Positions 52,278 to 61,941 are shown, counted from the first letter of the stretch. The stretch is DNA of 64,000 bases from Mucilaginibacter yixingensis (GCF_041080815.1 NZ_CP160205.1:4030001-4094000), one strand, 5' to 3'. Program-made: numbers and translations. The notes: generated from the letters alone by a model not told the origin.

Positions 52278-53189
52278 TTATTTCAGGGTGAAACTACCTT
52301 TACCCATGGTTGAGTTATCAGAGTACAGGAACACAGTGTAGGTGCCTTTCTGGAAACTGTTAGGGTTAACCCAATCAATCATGAACGGCGCGCCGTCATC
52401 TTTATAATCGATAGAGGTGCGGTAAGTGTATTGCAGATCCTGACCATCGGCAGTAAAGGTGCCGGTATCTGGCATGGTAATCAGGTTACCGGTTGGATCA
52501 ATAATGCGGATATACACATCGTGCGATGATTTCTCGGCCACCGGGTTGCTGGCAATAGTAAAGTTGATCTTAATCTTTTTAGCCGGGCTGGCGCGGTTAA
52601 CGTCAACCTCTTTACCGCTGCTTTTTACTTTATAGGCAGTGATAGAGATAGCGCCAACTTTAAGTGCCTGGGCTATTTTAACCTTAGTATTCAGCTCTTC
52701 ATTTTTGCTGGTCAGATCGGTATTTTTCTGAGTAGCACTGGCCAGGTTAGTTTTCAGGGTATCACGTTCGGTAGCCAGCGTGGTATTTTGTTTTTTCAGC
52801 TCTTCAATGTCAGCTGTGTATTTGGTAACAAAATAGCGTAGTTGTTTTACGTCTTCCTGTGCTTTAGCCAGTTCTGCCTGGGTAAGTTTACCTTTGGCCA
52901 GTTCAGAACGTAGTACCTTGATCTTGCTGCGCAATGAGTCATTAGCAGCCTGCATTTCGGTAGTCATTTTGGTTTTCCCTGCGTTAACCTGCTCTATTTG
53001 AGCTTCTAAACTATCCAGCTCTGTTTGCAGACGGGTCTTTTCATCATTCTGCACTACTACGCGGCTGTCTGACTTATTTTTCTGCATGTACAGGTACACG
53101 TCAGTAACTAATAGGGCTAATACCACCACTATAAGGAAGTAAATTACGTTGGAGTTTTTCTTAGGCGTTTGCGTTGATTGGTTTTCCAT
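52278..53189 (-). CDS. Membrane-anchored coiled-coil protein, unknown function
   Basis: 303 residues. A hydrophobic anchor (residues 15-32, VIYFLIVVVLALLVTDVYLY) is followed by a long coiled coil (about 35-165, with heptads such as TRLQTELDSLEAQIEQVNAG and LTQAELAKAQEDVKQLRYF). The C-terminal beta-rich domain (about 175-303) has KVKSSGKEVDVNRASPAKKI, DVYIRIIDPTGNLITMPDTG and PNSFQKGTYTVFLYSDNSTM. The tail looks like a periplasmic Ig-like or binding domain. No family is named with confidence. Likely structural or scaffolding in the envelope. Confidence 0.8.
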   Translation of the reverse strand: MENQSTQTPKKNSNVIYFLIVVVLALLVTDVYLYMQKNKSDSRVVVQNDEKTRLQTELDSLEAQIEQVNAGKTKMTTEMQAANDSLRSKIKVLRSELAKGKLTQAELAKAQEDVKQLRYFVTKYTADIEELKKQNTTLATERDTLKTNLASATQKNTDLTSKNEELNTKVKIAQALKVGAISITAYKVKSSGKEVDVNRASPAKKIKINFTIASNPVAEKSSHDVYIRIIDPTGNLITMPDTGTFTADGQDLQYTYRTSIDYKDDGAPFMIDWVNPNSFQKGTYTVFLYSDNSTMGKGSFTLK

Positions 53190-53435
53190 TTCAGTTGATG
53201 TTTATGTTAGGCGGCATCAATAGTTATAGGTAAAGATGCATTGGATAGAGCTAAAAATTGATTTGGTCAACTTATCCTGATTGTTTATAACTAATTTTTT
53301 CAAATATGGTTTTCGCAAACCTATTTTAATTGTTTTAGCTATAAATAACTTTTAAATGTAACCACATTATGACTAAAAACACAAATTATTACTAATTATT
53401 GCGCGCCATACTAAAATTGCTAAAATGGGAGTTTA

Positions 53436-53443
53436 TATCTTTG
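53436..53443 (+). promoter_or_regulatory. Candidate -7 box for the GHL10 gene
   Basis: TATCTTTG matches TAnnTTTG in full, 21 bp before the ATG at 53465. ATTG at 53415-53418 is in position for a -33 element. Confidence 0.55.
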
Positions 53444-53464
53444 CAGCTCTTTAAATAATACCGC

Positions 53465-55015
53465 ATGCCGTTAATACGACTGTTAATTACCACCTTCATC
53501 ATATCTGTTTTTTGTTTAAATATGCAGGCCCAGCCCCTGCCTGATGGTGCGCCCCACATAGCCTCAAAACGCGAGTTTAGAGGTGTTTGGGTGGCTACCG
53601 TGGGTAATATTGACTGGCCCAGCACATCGCACCTGCCGGTTGACAGACAGAAAAAAGAACTGACTGACTTGCTGGAGTTTGACCGCCGTATGGGCATTAA
53701 CGCCGTCATGTTTCAGGTGCGCCCCGCTGCCGATGCTTTTTATATAAAAGGCAAAGAACCATGGTCTAAATGGCTGAATGGCCGCCAGGGGCAGGCCCCA
53801 GATCCACTGTATGATCCGTTGGAAATGGCTATTACCGAGGCGCATAAGCGTGGTATTGAACTGCACGCCTGGTTTAACCCCTACCGCGCCAGTTTAGATG
53901 GCAACTTTAAGGCACTGGCCCCCCAACATATCACCAACATTCATCCTGATTGGTTTTTTATTTATGGTGGAATCAAGCTGTTTAACCCGGGCATTCCTGA
54001 AGTGCGCGAGTACATTGTTAAGGTGATACTGAACGTGGTTGATAACTACGATATTGATGGCGTGCACATGGACGATTATTTTTATCCATACCGCATAGCC
54101 GGTCAGAAACTTAACGACGCCGAGACCTTTAAAACATACGGCGGCGACTTTACCAATATTGACGACTGGCGCCGCGATAACGTAGATAAGCTGATTAAGA
54201 TGCTGGGCGACAGCATACACAAACACAAGCCAACGATGAAGTTTGGTATTAGTCCGATGGGGATTTGGGCCAACAAAAGCCAAAACCCCGAGGGCTCTGA
54301 CACCCACGGTGGAGACTCTTATTATGAATTGTATGCCGATTCGCGTAAATGGGTAAAAGAAGGCTGGGTTGATTACATTAATCCGCAACTGTACTGGCCA
54401 TTCAAATACCGCCTGGCAGCGTTTGAAACCTTGCTGGATTGGTGGAGCAACAACACCTTTGGCAGGCACCTGTACATCGGTCAGGCGGCCTACCGGGTGA
54501 ACGAGATTGCATCGCCGGGCTTTAAAATGCCATCGCAGATACCAGATCAGGTAAAATACCTGCGCAATAATCCACGCGTGCAGGGCAGCGTATACTTTAG
54601 CCAGAAATCGTTACAAAACAATCCGCTGGGCGTAAGCGATTCGCTACGCGATAACTATTACCATTTACCGGCCCTGCCACCGGTAATGCTTTGGCTTGAT
54701 TCTATACCACCTAACCAGCCGCTGGCTTTGCAGGGCGTGGCAGGCATCAACAAGGTTACGCTCACCTGGACCAAACCAGAACCGGCCCGAGACAACGAGC
54801 CGGTGTACGGCTACGTAGTATATCGCTTTACCGGCGATGAGCAGGTAGATACAGATAACCCAGCCAACATCATCAGCATACAATACAATACCGATACCAT
54901 TGCCGAGGATAACCATGTAGAGAAAGGCAAAAAGTACATCTACGTAGTGACAGCTTTAGACAGATTGAAGAATGAGAGCGATCACTCCGAACCGGTGACG
55001 GTGACAGTACGCTGA
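53465..55015 (+). CDS. GHL10 (DUF187)-type glycoside hydrolase with a C-terminal Fn3 domain
   Basis: 516 residues with signal peptide (LLITTFIISVFCLNMQAQ). The catalytic (alpha/beta) barrel occupies about residues 37-390: REFRGVWVATVGNIDWPSTS, GINAVMFQVRPAADAFYIKG, LHAWFNPYRASLDG, DGVHMDDYFYPYRI (acid residues), GISPMGIWANKS, GWVDYINPQLYWPFKYR. A fibronectin type III domain closes the protein (about 415-516, NKVTLTWTKPEPARDNEPVY, GYVVYRFTG). Family members act on peptidoglycan glycan strands or related sugars in the periplasm; the substrate here is inferred. Confidence 0.9.
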   Translation: MPLIRLLITTFIISVFCLNMQAQPLPDGAPHIASKREFRGVWVATVGNIDWPSTSHLPVDRQKKELTDLLEFDRRMGINAVMFQVRPAADAFYIKGKEPWSKWLNGRQGQAPDPLYDPLEMAITEAHKRGIELHAWFNPYRASLDGNFKALAPQHITNIHPDWFFIYGGIKLFNPGIPEVREYIVKVILNVVDNYDIDGVHMDDYFYPYRIAGQKLNDAETFKTYGGDFTNIDDWRRDNVDKLIKMLGDSIHKHKPTMKFGISPMGIWANKSQNPEGSDTHGGDSYYELYADSRKWVKEGWVDYINPQLYWPFKYRLAAFETLLDWWSNNTFGRHLYIGQAAYRVNEIASPGFKMPSQIPDQVKYLRNNPRVQGSVYFSQKSLQNNPLGVSDSLRDNYYHLPALPPVMLWLDSIPPNQPLALQGVAGINKVTLTWTKPEPARDNEPVYGYVVYRFTGDEQVDTDNPANIISIQYNTDTIAEDNHVEKGKKYIYVVTALDRLKNESDHSEPVTVTVR

Positions 55016-55099
55016 TTTCGAATTTCGGATGTTCAATTTGGAATTTTATAGTACTCTAAAGATTAAAAATCCGAAATCGAACATCCGATATCCGAAATT
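55014..55099. repeat. Inverted TCCGAAATT-type repeats between GHL10 and alginate lyase-like genes
   Basis: Left part ATTTCGAATTTCGGATGTTC and right part AATCCGAAATCGAACATCCG are inverted copies. They cover the gap between the two convergent stop codons and are related to the copies at 43027-43059 and 43622-43656. Confidence 0.75.
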
Positions 55100-56179
55100 C
55101 TACAACCTCACCTGATTCAGCACTAACTGCCAGTTGGGGTAGTTCTCGGTAGTTCCGCTAACTTTCTGGATGATGTTTATCGCATCCGGCGAGAAATAGG
55201 TAAGCAGATATAATACACCCAAGCCATTTTTAGGCTCGAAAAGCGTACCAGCTATATAACCTTTCTCGCCATTTCGGGCGCGTTTTTTATCAAACTCAAC
55301 GCGGCTGTTTACAAATTCAGGGTGAGTTTTAGCGCCCTCTACAAATGGCAAAAACCACTCTACCGATTTTTTGACAGAGGTTTGCGCCGGCGATACGTAG
55401 TTATAATAATCAACACCGGTAGCCCGCTTCAAAATGATGGCCAGCGTTAACATCGGCTCCAAGTCATATGTATGATAGTGCAGGGCATCACGCTCCTTAA
55501 AATCAAAGCTCTGGCCGTCAGGCAACAGGTTAGTGGCTATTTGCTGCTGCAACCCATCTATGGCCCATTGCTGAAATTTCTGATCGCCAATGGCAAATCC
55601 AATCTCGCCCACCTCCTTTAAACGGTGCGAATGCCAGTTGTTGCTGGCCGTACCACTGCGGGCACGTAATTTGTTAATTTCCATCTGGGCAGTTGCGGAG
55701 AGCCATGCGCTGATCTTTGTTTTATCTGTGGCATTCAGATCGTTTTTAATCAGATCATATGCCTCAACGGCCGGATCGAGGTTGGTATCATCAATAGGAT
55801 CGCCATTGGGTTTGTTTTTATCGGCCCAGGCCAGTAAAAATGTTGTGGCCTTGTCGAGGTAGTTTTTGCCGCCATCAACGCGGTACACCAGCGCGAGCGC
55901 ATACATTTTGTGCAGGTCTTTAAATGCTTCCCACGACGCAATTTTTTTCGGATCGCCCTGCAAGCGGCCTTCGGTGTGGATGGTATCTATGGGGTTAGGC
56001 TGATCGTTTAAGGCGGCATCTGCCGCACGTTTCCATTCGGCATATCGCTTTTGAGCCGAGGTATCTGTTGCTGTGAGCTTTTTAAGTTTTTGCAGCTCGG
56101 CTTTATTCAAGCTTACCACCTGGGCGTCGGCATACATGGTTGTCGCCGCGAGGCACAACAAAAAGAAAATACGTTTCAT
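55100..56179 (-). CDS. Alginate-lyase-family exported protein (PF05426-like)
   Basis: 359 residues with a signal peptide ending YADAQ. The helical-toroid alginate-lyase pattern is NNWHSHRLKEVGEIGFAIGD (the Asn, His and Arg group), LPDGQSFDFKERDALHYHTY (catalytic Tyr/His group) and LEPMLTLAIILKRATG. Family members depolymerise alginate or related uronides by beta-elimination. Substrate here is unproven. It lies between GHL10 and a TonB-receptor-like gene, together possibly a small polysaccharide-uptake group, but no SusCD pair is present. Confidence 0.82.
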   Translation of the reverse strand: MKRIFFLLCLAATTMYADAQVVSLNKAELQKLKKLTATDTSAQKRYAEWKRAADAALNDQPNPIDTIHTEGRLQGDPKKIASWEAFKDLHKMYALALVYRVDGGKNYLDKATTFLLAWADKNKPNGDPIDDTNLDPAVEAYDLIKNDLNATDKTKISAWLSATAQMEINKLRARSGTASNNWHSHRLKEVGEIGFAIGDQKFQQWAIDGLQQQIATNLLPDGQSFDFKERDALHYHTYDLEPMLTLAIILKRATGVDYYNYVSPAQTSVKKSVEWFLPFVEGAKTHPEFVNSRVEFDKKRARNGEKGYIAGTLFEPKNGLGVLYLLTYFSPDAINIIQKVSGTTENYPNWQLVLNQVRL

Positions 56180-56443
56180 GATCTTACAGGTTTATCAGAC
56201 GTGAAATTATAAAATCCGGCGTATGCATGTAAGCAGTTGTTGGCTTTTTACTAAACATAATATGCCTTGTTAATTAAAAATTTCAAATTAAAAACACAAA
56301 ACTTTAACTGCTGACTTAGAGTAATTTACATTAACTGCAGCTTTAAAAATTTCATCTAATTTTCATATTGATTCTATTTTTTTAACTATAGGTAATTTAA
56401 GTAAATGAGTCGCGTTATATTCGCATCATTTTAACTTAAACCA

Positions 56444-58489
56444 ATGAAACATTCAACCATCCTAACCATCCTATCAGTTTTCCTGATTTCCTTATCCGTT
56501 AAAGCACAAACACCAGACAGTTTACATTACGGGCTCGGGCGCACCCTGATTCGTAAAGACATGACACAGGCGATTACCATTAAGGGCGAAGACCTGGAAA
56601 AACTGCCTTACAACACCCTATCTGACGCTCTGAGCGCCTGGCTTTTTGGGGTGTATGGCACCACCACAACTTATATTACTAATGTAAACGGTACGGTGCT
56701 GGTTAATGCCGATATGCTGAGCATTTATGATATTGACCAGATTACTTTGGTGCAAAACTCAGCTACGTTGGTTAATGGTATATCGCCCAACCAGGTAATG
56801 CTGTTAATTACCACTAAAAAGTATGCTAAGGGCAAATTTGGCATCAATGCAGCCGGGCAAACCAATCGCGTTAGTTCTAATCCGTCAATGTATCGGCCCG
56901 GAGGTTCCAAACACGATTATTACAGTCAGTATTACCTATCGGCCTATACCAATAGCGATAGGGTGAGCGTAAATATCTCTGCAGACTACCAGCGGTTTCT
57001 TCCTTTAAGTCTTGATCTTTCTTCTATCTCTCGTTATACCGAAGAAGATAAAATCAATCGTTACCGTTTCAATGGCAGTCTGCAAGCTAAATTGGGTAAA
57101 TCTACACTTAATTTAATGGCAGGCTATGTGCCGCAAAATGTAGACGAAAACTTACAAAGCATATATACTTCGTCCTCTAATCTTTCAGAGAATAAATTGG
57201 ACGGCCATGTTTGGTACGCAACAGGCAGCTTTACTACACCCTTGGGCAGTAAATGGCATAATGTTTTTAATGCAGGCTTACAGCGTAATAACATTGGAGT
57301 GGGCTATAGCAGCGTAACAACGGGCTCTTCACAATTAATACAGAGTACCTACTCTGCAGTAAACAATCAACGTTTTGTTAACTACTTATTTAATGACAAC
57401 CTGAGCGGCAATCTATCAACCGGTGGATGGAGCTTTGAGCCTGCGGTAAACATTGCCTATCGCCACGCTAAAGACGATCACAATGTCGAAATCCGCAATT
57501 CTGATTCGCAAGGTCAGTTTTCATCAACCTCCTTTGGCTACAATTTTCAACAGAAAGGCATATTGCTTACACCGTCGCTCACTATTGGTTATAAAGATTT
57601 TTTTAACATTCAGGGAGGTGTAGAAACGCAGCTTTCAGGAGCAGGGGAACCCATTTTTAATTATTCCGCTAAAAAACTATTCCCGTTTGCACTTACATCG
57701 GTAAACCTAGGCAAACTTGCAGGTATAGATACCGCGTGTTTGGGCTGGCACTTTTATGCATCTTATGCCCGGACAGGCACATTTACGCAAGACCCGTATG
57801 CCTATATGCTTAGCCTACCTATTAATTTACCGCTCGGTACCATAAATGATCTTAACAGCTCCGCAATATCTGCGGTGCCAGTTAACCCCTACGCCATTTT
57901 TGATCAATGGCAGGCTGGCAGCAATTTTACGCTGATAAATGGCAAAATGGTATTAAGCTACGCTTTTATGCAGCGTAAATACCTCGTTCAGCAGATTTAT
58001 TTTAGTCCAGATGCTAATAATAATATAAACGAAACTGGCTATCCGGTTAAGAAATGGCAGATCCACCGCGTAGGGATTGAATACGCCATAGTACAGAATA
58101 GCAAATTTTCGTGGCGCAGCAATTTAAATGCATCATACATCACTCTTAATATGGAGGACCTCACGCATACTGATTTTGCAGGCCTAATCTCGGGATATTC
58201 ACCGCCGGGCCACCAGATTACAGGCGGCTTTGTCAATCGTTTTAATGTGGGTAAGGTAACTGCGGGCGCAGATATATTGTATACATTTTATTCTGCCCCC
58301 CAAAATGATGGTAGCAAGTTAAAGTCTTACTTCTTCTCGCTTTCAAATCTTTATGCTGGCTATCAATTTAGCGTTGGCAAAGTTAAACACCTGGAGGTTT
58401 TTGCCAACGGCCATAACATCTTCTCTAAAAAATATTACCAGATAGATAACTTGAGCTACTATGGCTTAGGCTTTAGAGCCAGCATATAA
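56444..58489 (+). CDS. TonB-dependent receptor-like outer-membrane protein
   Basis: 681 residues with signal peptide (TILSVFLISLSVKAQ). A plug domain is visible at about residues 40-130: AITIKGEDLEKLPYNTLSDA, VNGTVLVNADMLSIYDIDQI, then LINGISPNQVMLLITTKKY. The long barrel follows with alternating aromatic strands and a terminal FANGHNIFSKKYYQIDNLSY to GLGFRASI. The carboxypeptidase-regulatory domain typical of SusC proteins is missing, as is an evident partner SusD. The plug sequence GLGRTLIRKDMTQAITIKGE lacks a recognisable TonB box. Ligand unknown. Confidence 0.85.
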   Translation: MKHSTILTILSVFLISLSVKAQTPDSLHYGLGRTLIRKDMTQAITIKGEDLEKLPYNTLSDALSAWLFGVYGTTTTYITNVNGTVLVNADMLSIYDIDQITLVQNSATLVNGISPNQVMLLITTKKYAKGKFGINAAGQTNRVSSNPSMYRPGGSKHDYYSQYYLSAYTNSDRVSVNISADYQRFLPLSLDLSSISRYTEEDKINRYRFNGSLQAKLGKSTLNLMAGYVPQNVDENLQSIYTSSSNLSENKLDGHVWYATGSFTTPLGSKWHNVFNAGLQRNNIGVGYSSVTTGSSQLIQSTYSAVNNQRFVNYLFNDNLSGNLSTGGWSFEPAVNIAYRHAKDDHNVEIRNSDSQGQFSSTSFGYNFQQKGILLTPSLTIGYKDFFNIQGGVETQLSGAGEPIFNYSAKKLFPFALTSVNLGKLAGIDTACLGWHFYASYARTGTFTQDPYAYMLSLPINLPLGTINDLNSSAISAVPVNPYAIFDQWQAGSNFTLINGKMVLSYAFMQRKYLVQQIYFSPDANNNINETGYPVKKWQIHRVGIEYAIVQNSKFSWRSNLNASYITLNMEDLTHTDFAGLISGYSPPGHQITGGFVNRFNVGKVTAGADILYTFYSAPQNDGSKLKSYFFSLSNLYAGYQFSVGKVKHLEVFANGHNIFSKKYYQIDNLSYYGLGFRASI

Positions 58490-58498
58490 TTAAGTAAA

Positions 58499-58571
58499 AA
58501 TTAAAAAGTCAAAATTCAAAAGAGCGCTGCTTAATGCCGGCAGCCGCTTGTTTTGAATTTTGACGTTTTAA
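58499..58571. terminator. A/T-rich long hairpin between convergent genes
   Basis: Arms AATTAAAAAGTCAAAATTC AAAA (58499-58521) and its complement (58549-58571) match over 23 bases with one mismatch, enclosing a GC-rich inner hairpin GCTGCTTAATGCCGGCAGCC. It serves as a transcription stop for the TonB-like and the SBP genes. The same AATTAAAAAGT words flank other terminators (near 34910 and 37460). Confidence 0.65.
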
Positions 58572-60223
58572 TTTCTATTTCTCTTAACCACTCTTTTCAG
58601 AATCAGCAAATTCTGGGCGTTGTTGCTAAAGCCGCTGATATTGTTTTGATACAGGTTAACCAGCTTATCATAATACAGCACCACTACCGGTGATTCCTGC
58701 ATAATTACATTGTCCATTTGCCGGTAAACAGCGTAGCGGGCGGCGGTATCTTTTAGCTGATAGGCCCGCTCAAACAGGGCATCAAACTGCTTATTGTTAA
58801 AGCCCGTGTAGTTAGGTCCGTAAGGAATTTTATTTTTTGAGTAGAATACAGACAGGTAATTCTCGCCGTCAGGATAATCGGCTATCCAGGTGCCATAGAA
58901 AAAGTTAACGCTGTTTTTGGCTACCAGTTCGCGCAGACTGGAACCCTGCACCACCTCTACCCGGGCATTGATGCCCACCCTGCTTAACTCACCCTGTACA
59001 TATTCTATTAAATGGCGATAACCTACGGTGGTATGCAACACAATTTCGGGCATGTTATGCCCGTCGGGATAACCGGCCTCGGCCAGTAGCTGCCTTGCTT
59101 TTTCAGGATTATAAGGATAGCCTTTCACCGCCGTGCTATCAAACCCAGGCATGCCCTTGGGTATAAAGCCAGCATTGCCCGGCGTGCCCAAACTGTTGCG
59201 CAGGTATTTCACCATCTTTTGCCTGTCTATAGCATAGTTAATAGCCTGCCGCACTTTTTTATTTTTTAAGGGTGATGACCGCACAATGGATAAGGTGGTA
59301 TCTACCAGCATACCCATATACAACGTATTAAGATACGGCCGACTGTTCAGAATAAACTTCCCCTTGTATTTACTGGTTACGCGGCCAGATTTGGTCAGAA
59401 TATCATCGCGGTAGCTGCCATCTATATCGTTATAAAAATCAAGCTTGCCTTTAATAAATTCCATAAAGCCGGTTTGCTTATCGGCAATAAATGTGCTGCG
59501 GATGGCATCCAAATATGGCAGGCGATTGCCCTGTGCGTCGCGTTCAAAATAGTGTGGGTTTTTAATCAGCGCCAGCACCTCTCCTTCCTTCCAATACTTA
59601 AACTGGAACGGCCCGGTACCTACCGGGTGGCTACGAAAATCTTTCCCCCAATGATCAACCACCTCATGTGGTACTATCGAGCAATACTGTGCGGTAAGCA
59701 TGCTGAGCAACGGCGGGAAAGGCTGCTTTAGCCTGATCTGAAAAGTAGTGTCATTCACCGCAATAAAATCCTGCTTGCCGTGCACCTTGTCGCTAAAGAT
59801 CCATGAGCCAGACGAGGCTACTTTAGGGTCAATCAAACGGCTCAGACTATAAACCACGTCTGCCGCTACCACTTTGCGCCCTTTACCTCCCGGAAACAGC
59901 GGATCATCGTGAAAATAAACATCATTACGCAGATGGAAAGTATAAAGCGTGCCTGCGGCATCAGCCTCCCAGCTTTTGGCAATGCAGGGGCGGGTAATCA
60001 GGCTATCGTCTATCTGCACCAGTCCGTTGTAGAGCTGGTTATCAATCCACAGGGCGTTTTGGTTACGGGCAAAGGCCGGATCCATAGAGGTAAGGCCCTC
60101 ATCCAAATTGATGTTGAAGATGGTTTTGCCAGACGCATTATCATCTCCGTTACAGGCAGACAACAGTATACCGAGCAACAGCAGGTAAAAGCAATACTTT
60201 ATATGGCGGAGCCGGCGGATCAT
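58568..60223 (-). CDS. Peptide/nickel-type ABC substrate-binding lipoprotein (SBP family 5)
   Basis: 551 residues. Lipoprotein signal ending LLSAC. The SBP_bac_5 fold shows LTSMDPAFARNQNALWIDNQ, LYNGLVQIDDSL, LAKSWEADAAGT-like IAKSWEADAAGTLYTFHLRN, KKVRQAINYAIDRQKMVKYL and the C-terminal YPYNPEKARQLLAEAGYPDG. It captures oligopeptides or similar in the envelope. No ABC permease or ATPase gene follows, so it is an orphan here. ATG at 60223 fits the signal; a TTG upstream is not needed. Confidence 0.92.
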   Translation of the reverse strand: MIRRLRHIKYCFYLLLLGILLSACNGDDNASGKTIFNINLDEGLTSMDPAFARNQNALWIDNQLYNGLVQIDDSLITRPCIAKSWEADAAGTLYTFHLRNDVYFHDDPLFPGGKGRKVVAADVVYSLSRLIDPKVASSGSWIFSDKVHGKQDFIAVNDTTFQIRLKQPFPPLLSMLTAQYCSIVPHEVVDHWGKDFRSHPVGTGPFQFKYWKEGEVLALIKNPHYFERDAQGNRLPYLDAIRSTFIADKQTGFMEFIKGKLDFYNDIDGSYRDDILTKSGRVTSKYKGKFILNSRPYLNTLYMGMLVDTTLSIVRSSPLKNKKVRQAINYAIDRQKMVKYLRNSLGTPGNAGFIPKGMPGFDSTAVKGYPYNPEKARQLLAEAGYPDGHNMPEIVLHTTVGYRHLIEYVQGELSRVGINARVEVVQGSSLRELVAKNSVNFFYGTWIADYPDGENYLSVFYSKNKIPYGPNYTGFNNKQFDALFERAYQLKDTAARYAVYRQMDNVIMQESPVVVLYYDKLVNLYQNNISGFSNNAQNLLILKRVVKRNRN

Positions 60224-60247
60224 CAACTGCAAATTGCTGCTATTTAT

Positions 60248-60793
60248 CTATTTATTTATAACACTATCGTAATATTGAAAAATGGCGATAGCACGCTGAA
60301 CAGTAAGATCGGCATAATCGCCGGCAGAGATCAATTGCTGTATAGTTCCTCCGCCGCTGTATTCATCTTCACTCAATTTGTAGATGAGCTTTGCTTCGTT
60401 ATCCCGATAGGTAATCCACGAGCGCTGGGCATTTATCAGTATGGCTTTATCCGCAGGTTTAAGTAGTTTGAGCAACTTGTTGTAATAGGTATTCAACAGT
60501 TTATCATAACCTTCTCTGCGTACGTTTGTGCCTTCCCGCATACCGGCAGTGGAGTAATCTATAGCCGAGGTTTTCCTAAAAGTTTGCTCAATCCTGAAAG
60601 TATCAGCCATAAACGCTAGTTCATCAGCGTTCTTGTCTTTTCCTTTCCGCTGCTTGAGCACGGTTACTTCCTTTTCTATATTAGCCTTAATGGTCTGCAG
60701 CATTTGCGGTGTCACCTGTTTGGGGCCATCATTTTGACAGAAGGCCACTTTAACGAACATTATTAAGCAAAGCAGGATCAAAAATTTCTTCAT
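60248..60793 (-). CDS. LprI-like/DUF1311 exported protein
   Basis: 181 residues with a signal peptide ending AFCQ. The core around residues 100-170 follows the LprI/DUF1311 pattern: LLNTYYNKLLKLLKPADKAI then LINAQRSWITYRDNEAKLIY, and the cap GGTIQQLISAGDYADLTVQR. LprI-type domains inhibit lysozyme in some bacteria; here only the likeness is claimed. The two cysteines of the classical family are not evident. It lies 24 bp upstream of the SBP lipoprotein and may share its transcript. Confidence 0.7.
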   Translation of the reverse strand: MKKFLILLCLIMFVKVAFCQNDGPKQVTPQMLQTIKANIEKEVTVLKQRKGKDKNADELAFMADTFRIEQTFRKTSAIDYSTAGMREGTNVRREGYDKLLNTYYNKLLKLLKPADKAILINAQRSWITYRDNEAKLIYKLSEDEYSGGGTIQQLISAGDYADLTVQRAIAIFQYYDSVINK

Positions 60794-60821
60794 ATTAATA
60801 AGGTTTAGGTTGATAGGCGGA

Positions 60822-61736
60822 TTAGCCCATGGCCGCCCGTTTTACCAGGTAGGCTTTAAGGATCTGGTTATACCCATCGTGAATATTGGCATCAACCAGA
60901 TCGATTTTATATTGGGCGCATTTCAGTTCTAACTCGCGGCGATAGCCATCAATGGTGTTACGATAAGTTTCGCGGATACGACTGGGATGTACTTTGATTT
61001 CCTCACCGCTTTCTATATCGATAAAATGGTGCGGACGGTTATCGAAATCAAAATCAACCTCGCGCTTTTTATCGCTCACGTTAAAAATCACCACTTCATG
61101 TTTTTTATATTTCAGGTGCTGAATGGCCGCAAAAAGCGATTGCATTTTATCGGCATTCAGGTTATTCTCCAGCATATCGCTAAACAGGATGATCAGGCTA
61201 CGCTGGTGCACCTCCTCGGCTATATGATGCAGCACATCGCTAATGTTGGTGAGCGTGTTAGCGCGTGGCCGCTGCCATGCTTTCTCCAACTCGGCAAACA
61301 GGTAAAACAAGTGCGATGTGGTGGAGCGTGCGGCAGTAAGCTGATCTATCTTGTCTGAAAACAAACAAAGCCCGAAAGCGTCACGTTGCTTTTTAAACAG
61401 GTACATGAGCGAGGCGATAGCATAAACCGAAAACTCCAGTTTGCTCATGCCCTTATCAGGAAAGTTCATGGACGACGAGGTATCCAGCAGCAAATAACTG
61501 CGCAGGTTGGTTTCCTCTTCAAACTGTTTTACAAACAACTTATCAGTACGGGCAAACAACTTCCAGTCGATATTTTTGACAGACTCGCCATTGTTATACA
61601 ACCGGTGCTCGGCAAACTCTACCGAAAACCCATGGAACGGACTCTGATGCAAACCGGTAATAAAGCCTTCTACCACCTGCCGCGCCAGCAATTCCAAGTT
61701 AGCCAGATGCCGTATTTCCTGATTGCTGCTTAACAT
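60822..61736 (-). CDS. DUF58 domain-containing protein
   Basis: 304 residues (ATG at 61736). DUF58 proteins carry a von Willebrand-like fold. LELLARQVVEGFITGLHQSP, then HRLYNNGESVKNIDWKLFAR (GExxRxIDWxxxAR-like) and LRSYLLLDTSSSMNFPD (DxSxS metal site) are characteristic. Such proteins usually sit with a MoxR AAA ATPase and vWA membrane proteins, none of which is in the window. The gene lies between LprI-like and a repeat-filled gap. Confidence 0.92.
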   Translation of the reverse strand: MLSSNQEIRHLANLELLARQVVEGFITGLHQSPFHGFSVEFAEHRLYNNGESVKNIDWKLFARTDKLFVKQFEEETNLRSYLLLDTSSSMNFPDKGMSKLEFSVYAIASLMYLFKKQRDAFGLCLFSDKIDQLTAARSTTSHLFYLFAELEKAWQRPRANTLTNISDVLHHIAEEVHQRSLIILFSDMLENNLNADKMQSLFAAIQHLKYKKHEVVIFNVSDKKREVDFDFDNRPHHFIDIESGEEIKVHPSRIRETYRNTIDGYRRELELKCAQYKIDLVDANIHDGYNQILKAYLVKRAAMG

Positions 61737-61825
61737 AAGCACAAGATAAGATTAATGAGTGAAGGAATGAATTTTGAATCAGTGAGTATTTACTCTTTGA
61801 TCCATCGCTCATTTGCGCTTTCAAG

Positions 61826-61912
61826 GTCATGCCGAACTTGTTTCGGTACCCCATATGCTAAGTGTCAGTTTGCAGCCCTTCTTGTGGGTTCCCGAAACAA
61901 GTTCGGGATGAC
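61826..61912. repeat. GTCATGCCGAACTTGTTTCG-type inverted repeat
   Basis: Left part GTCATGCCGAACTTGTTTCG and right part CGAAACAAGTTCGGGATGAC are inverted copies over about 20 bases, 60 bp apart. It lies in a 318-bp gap that is otherwise A/T-rich, with one terminator (61942-61980). Only this family of the kind was seen once here. Confidence 0.8.
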
Positions 61913-61941
61913 ATTTATTTGATCACTCATTGACTAAAAAC

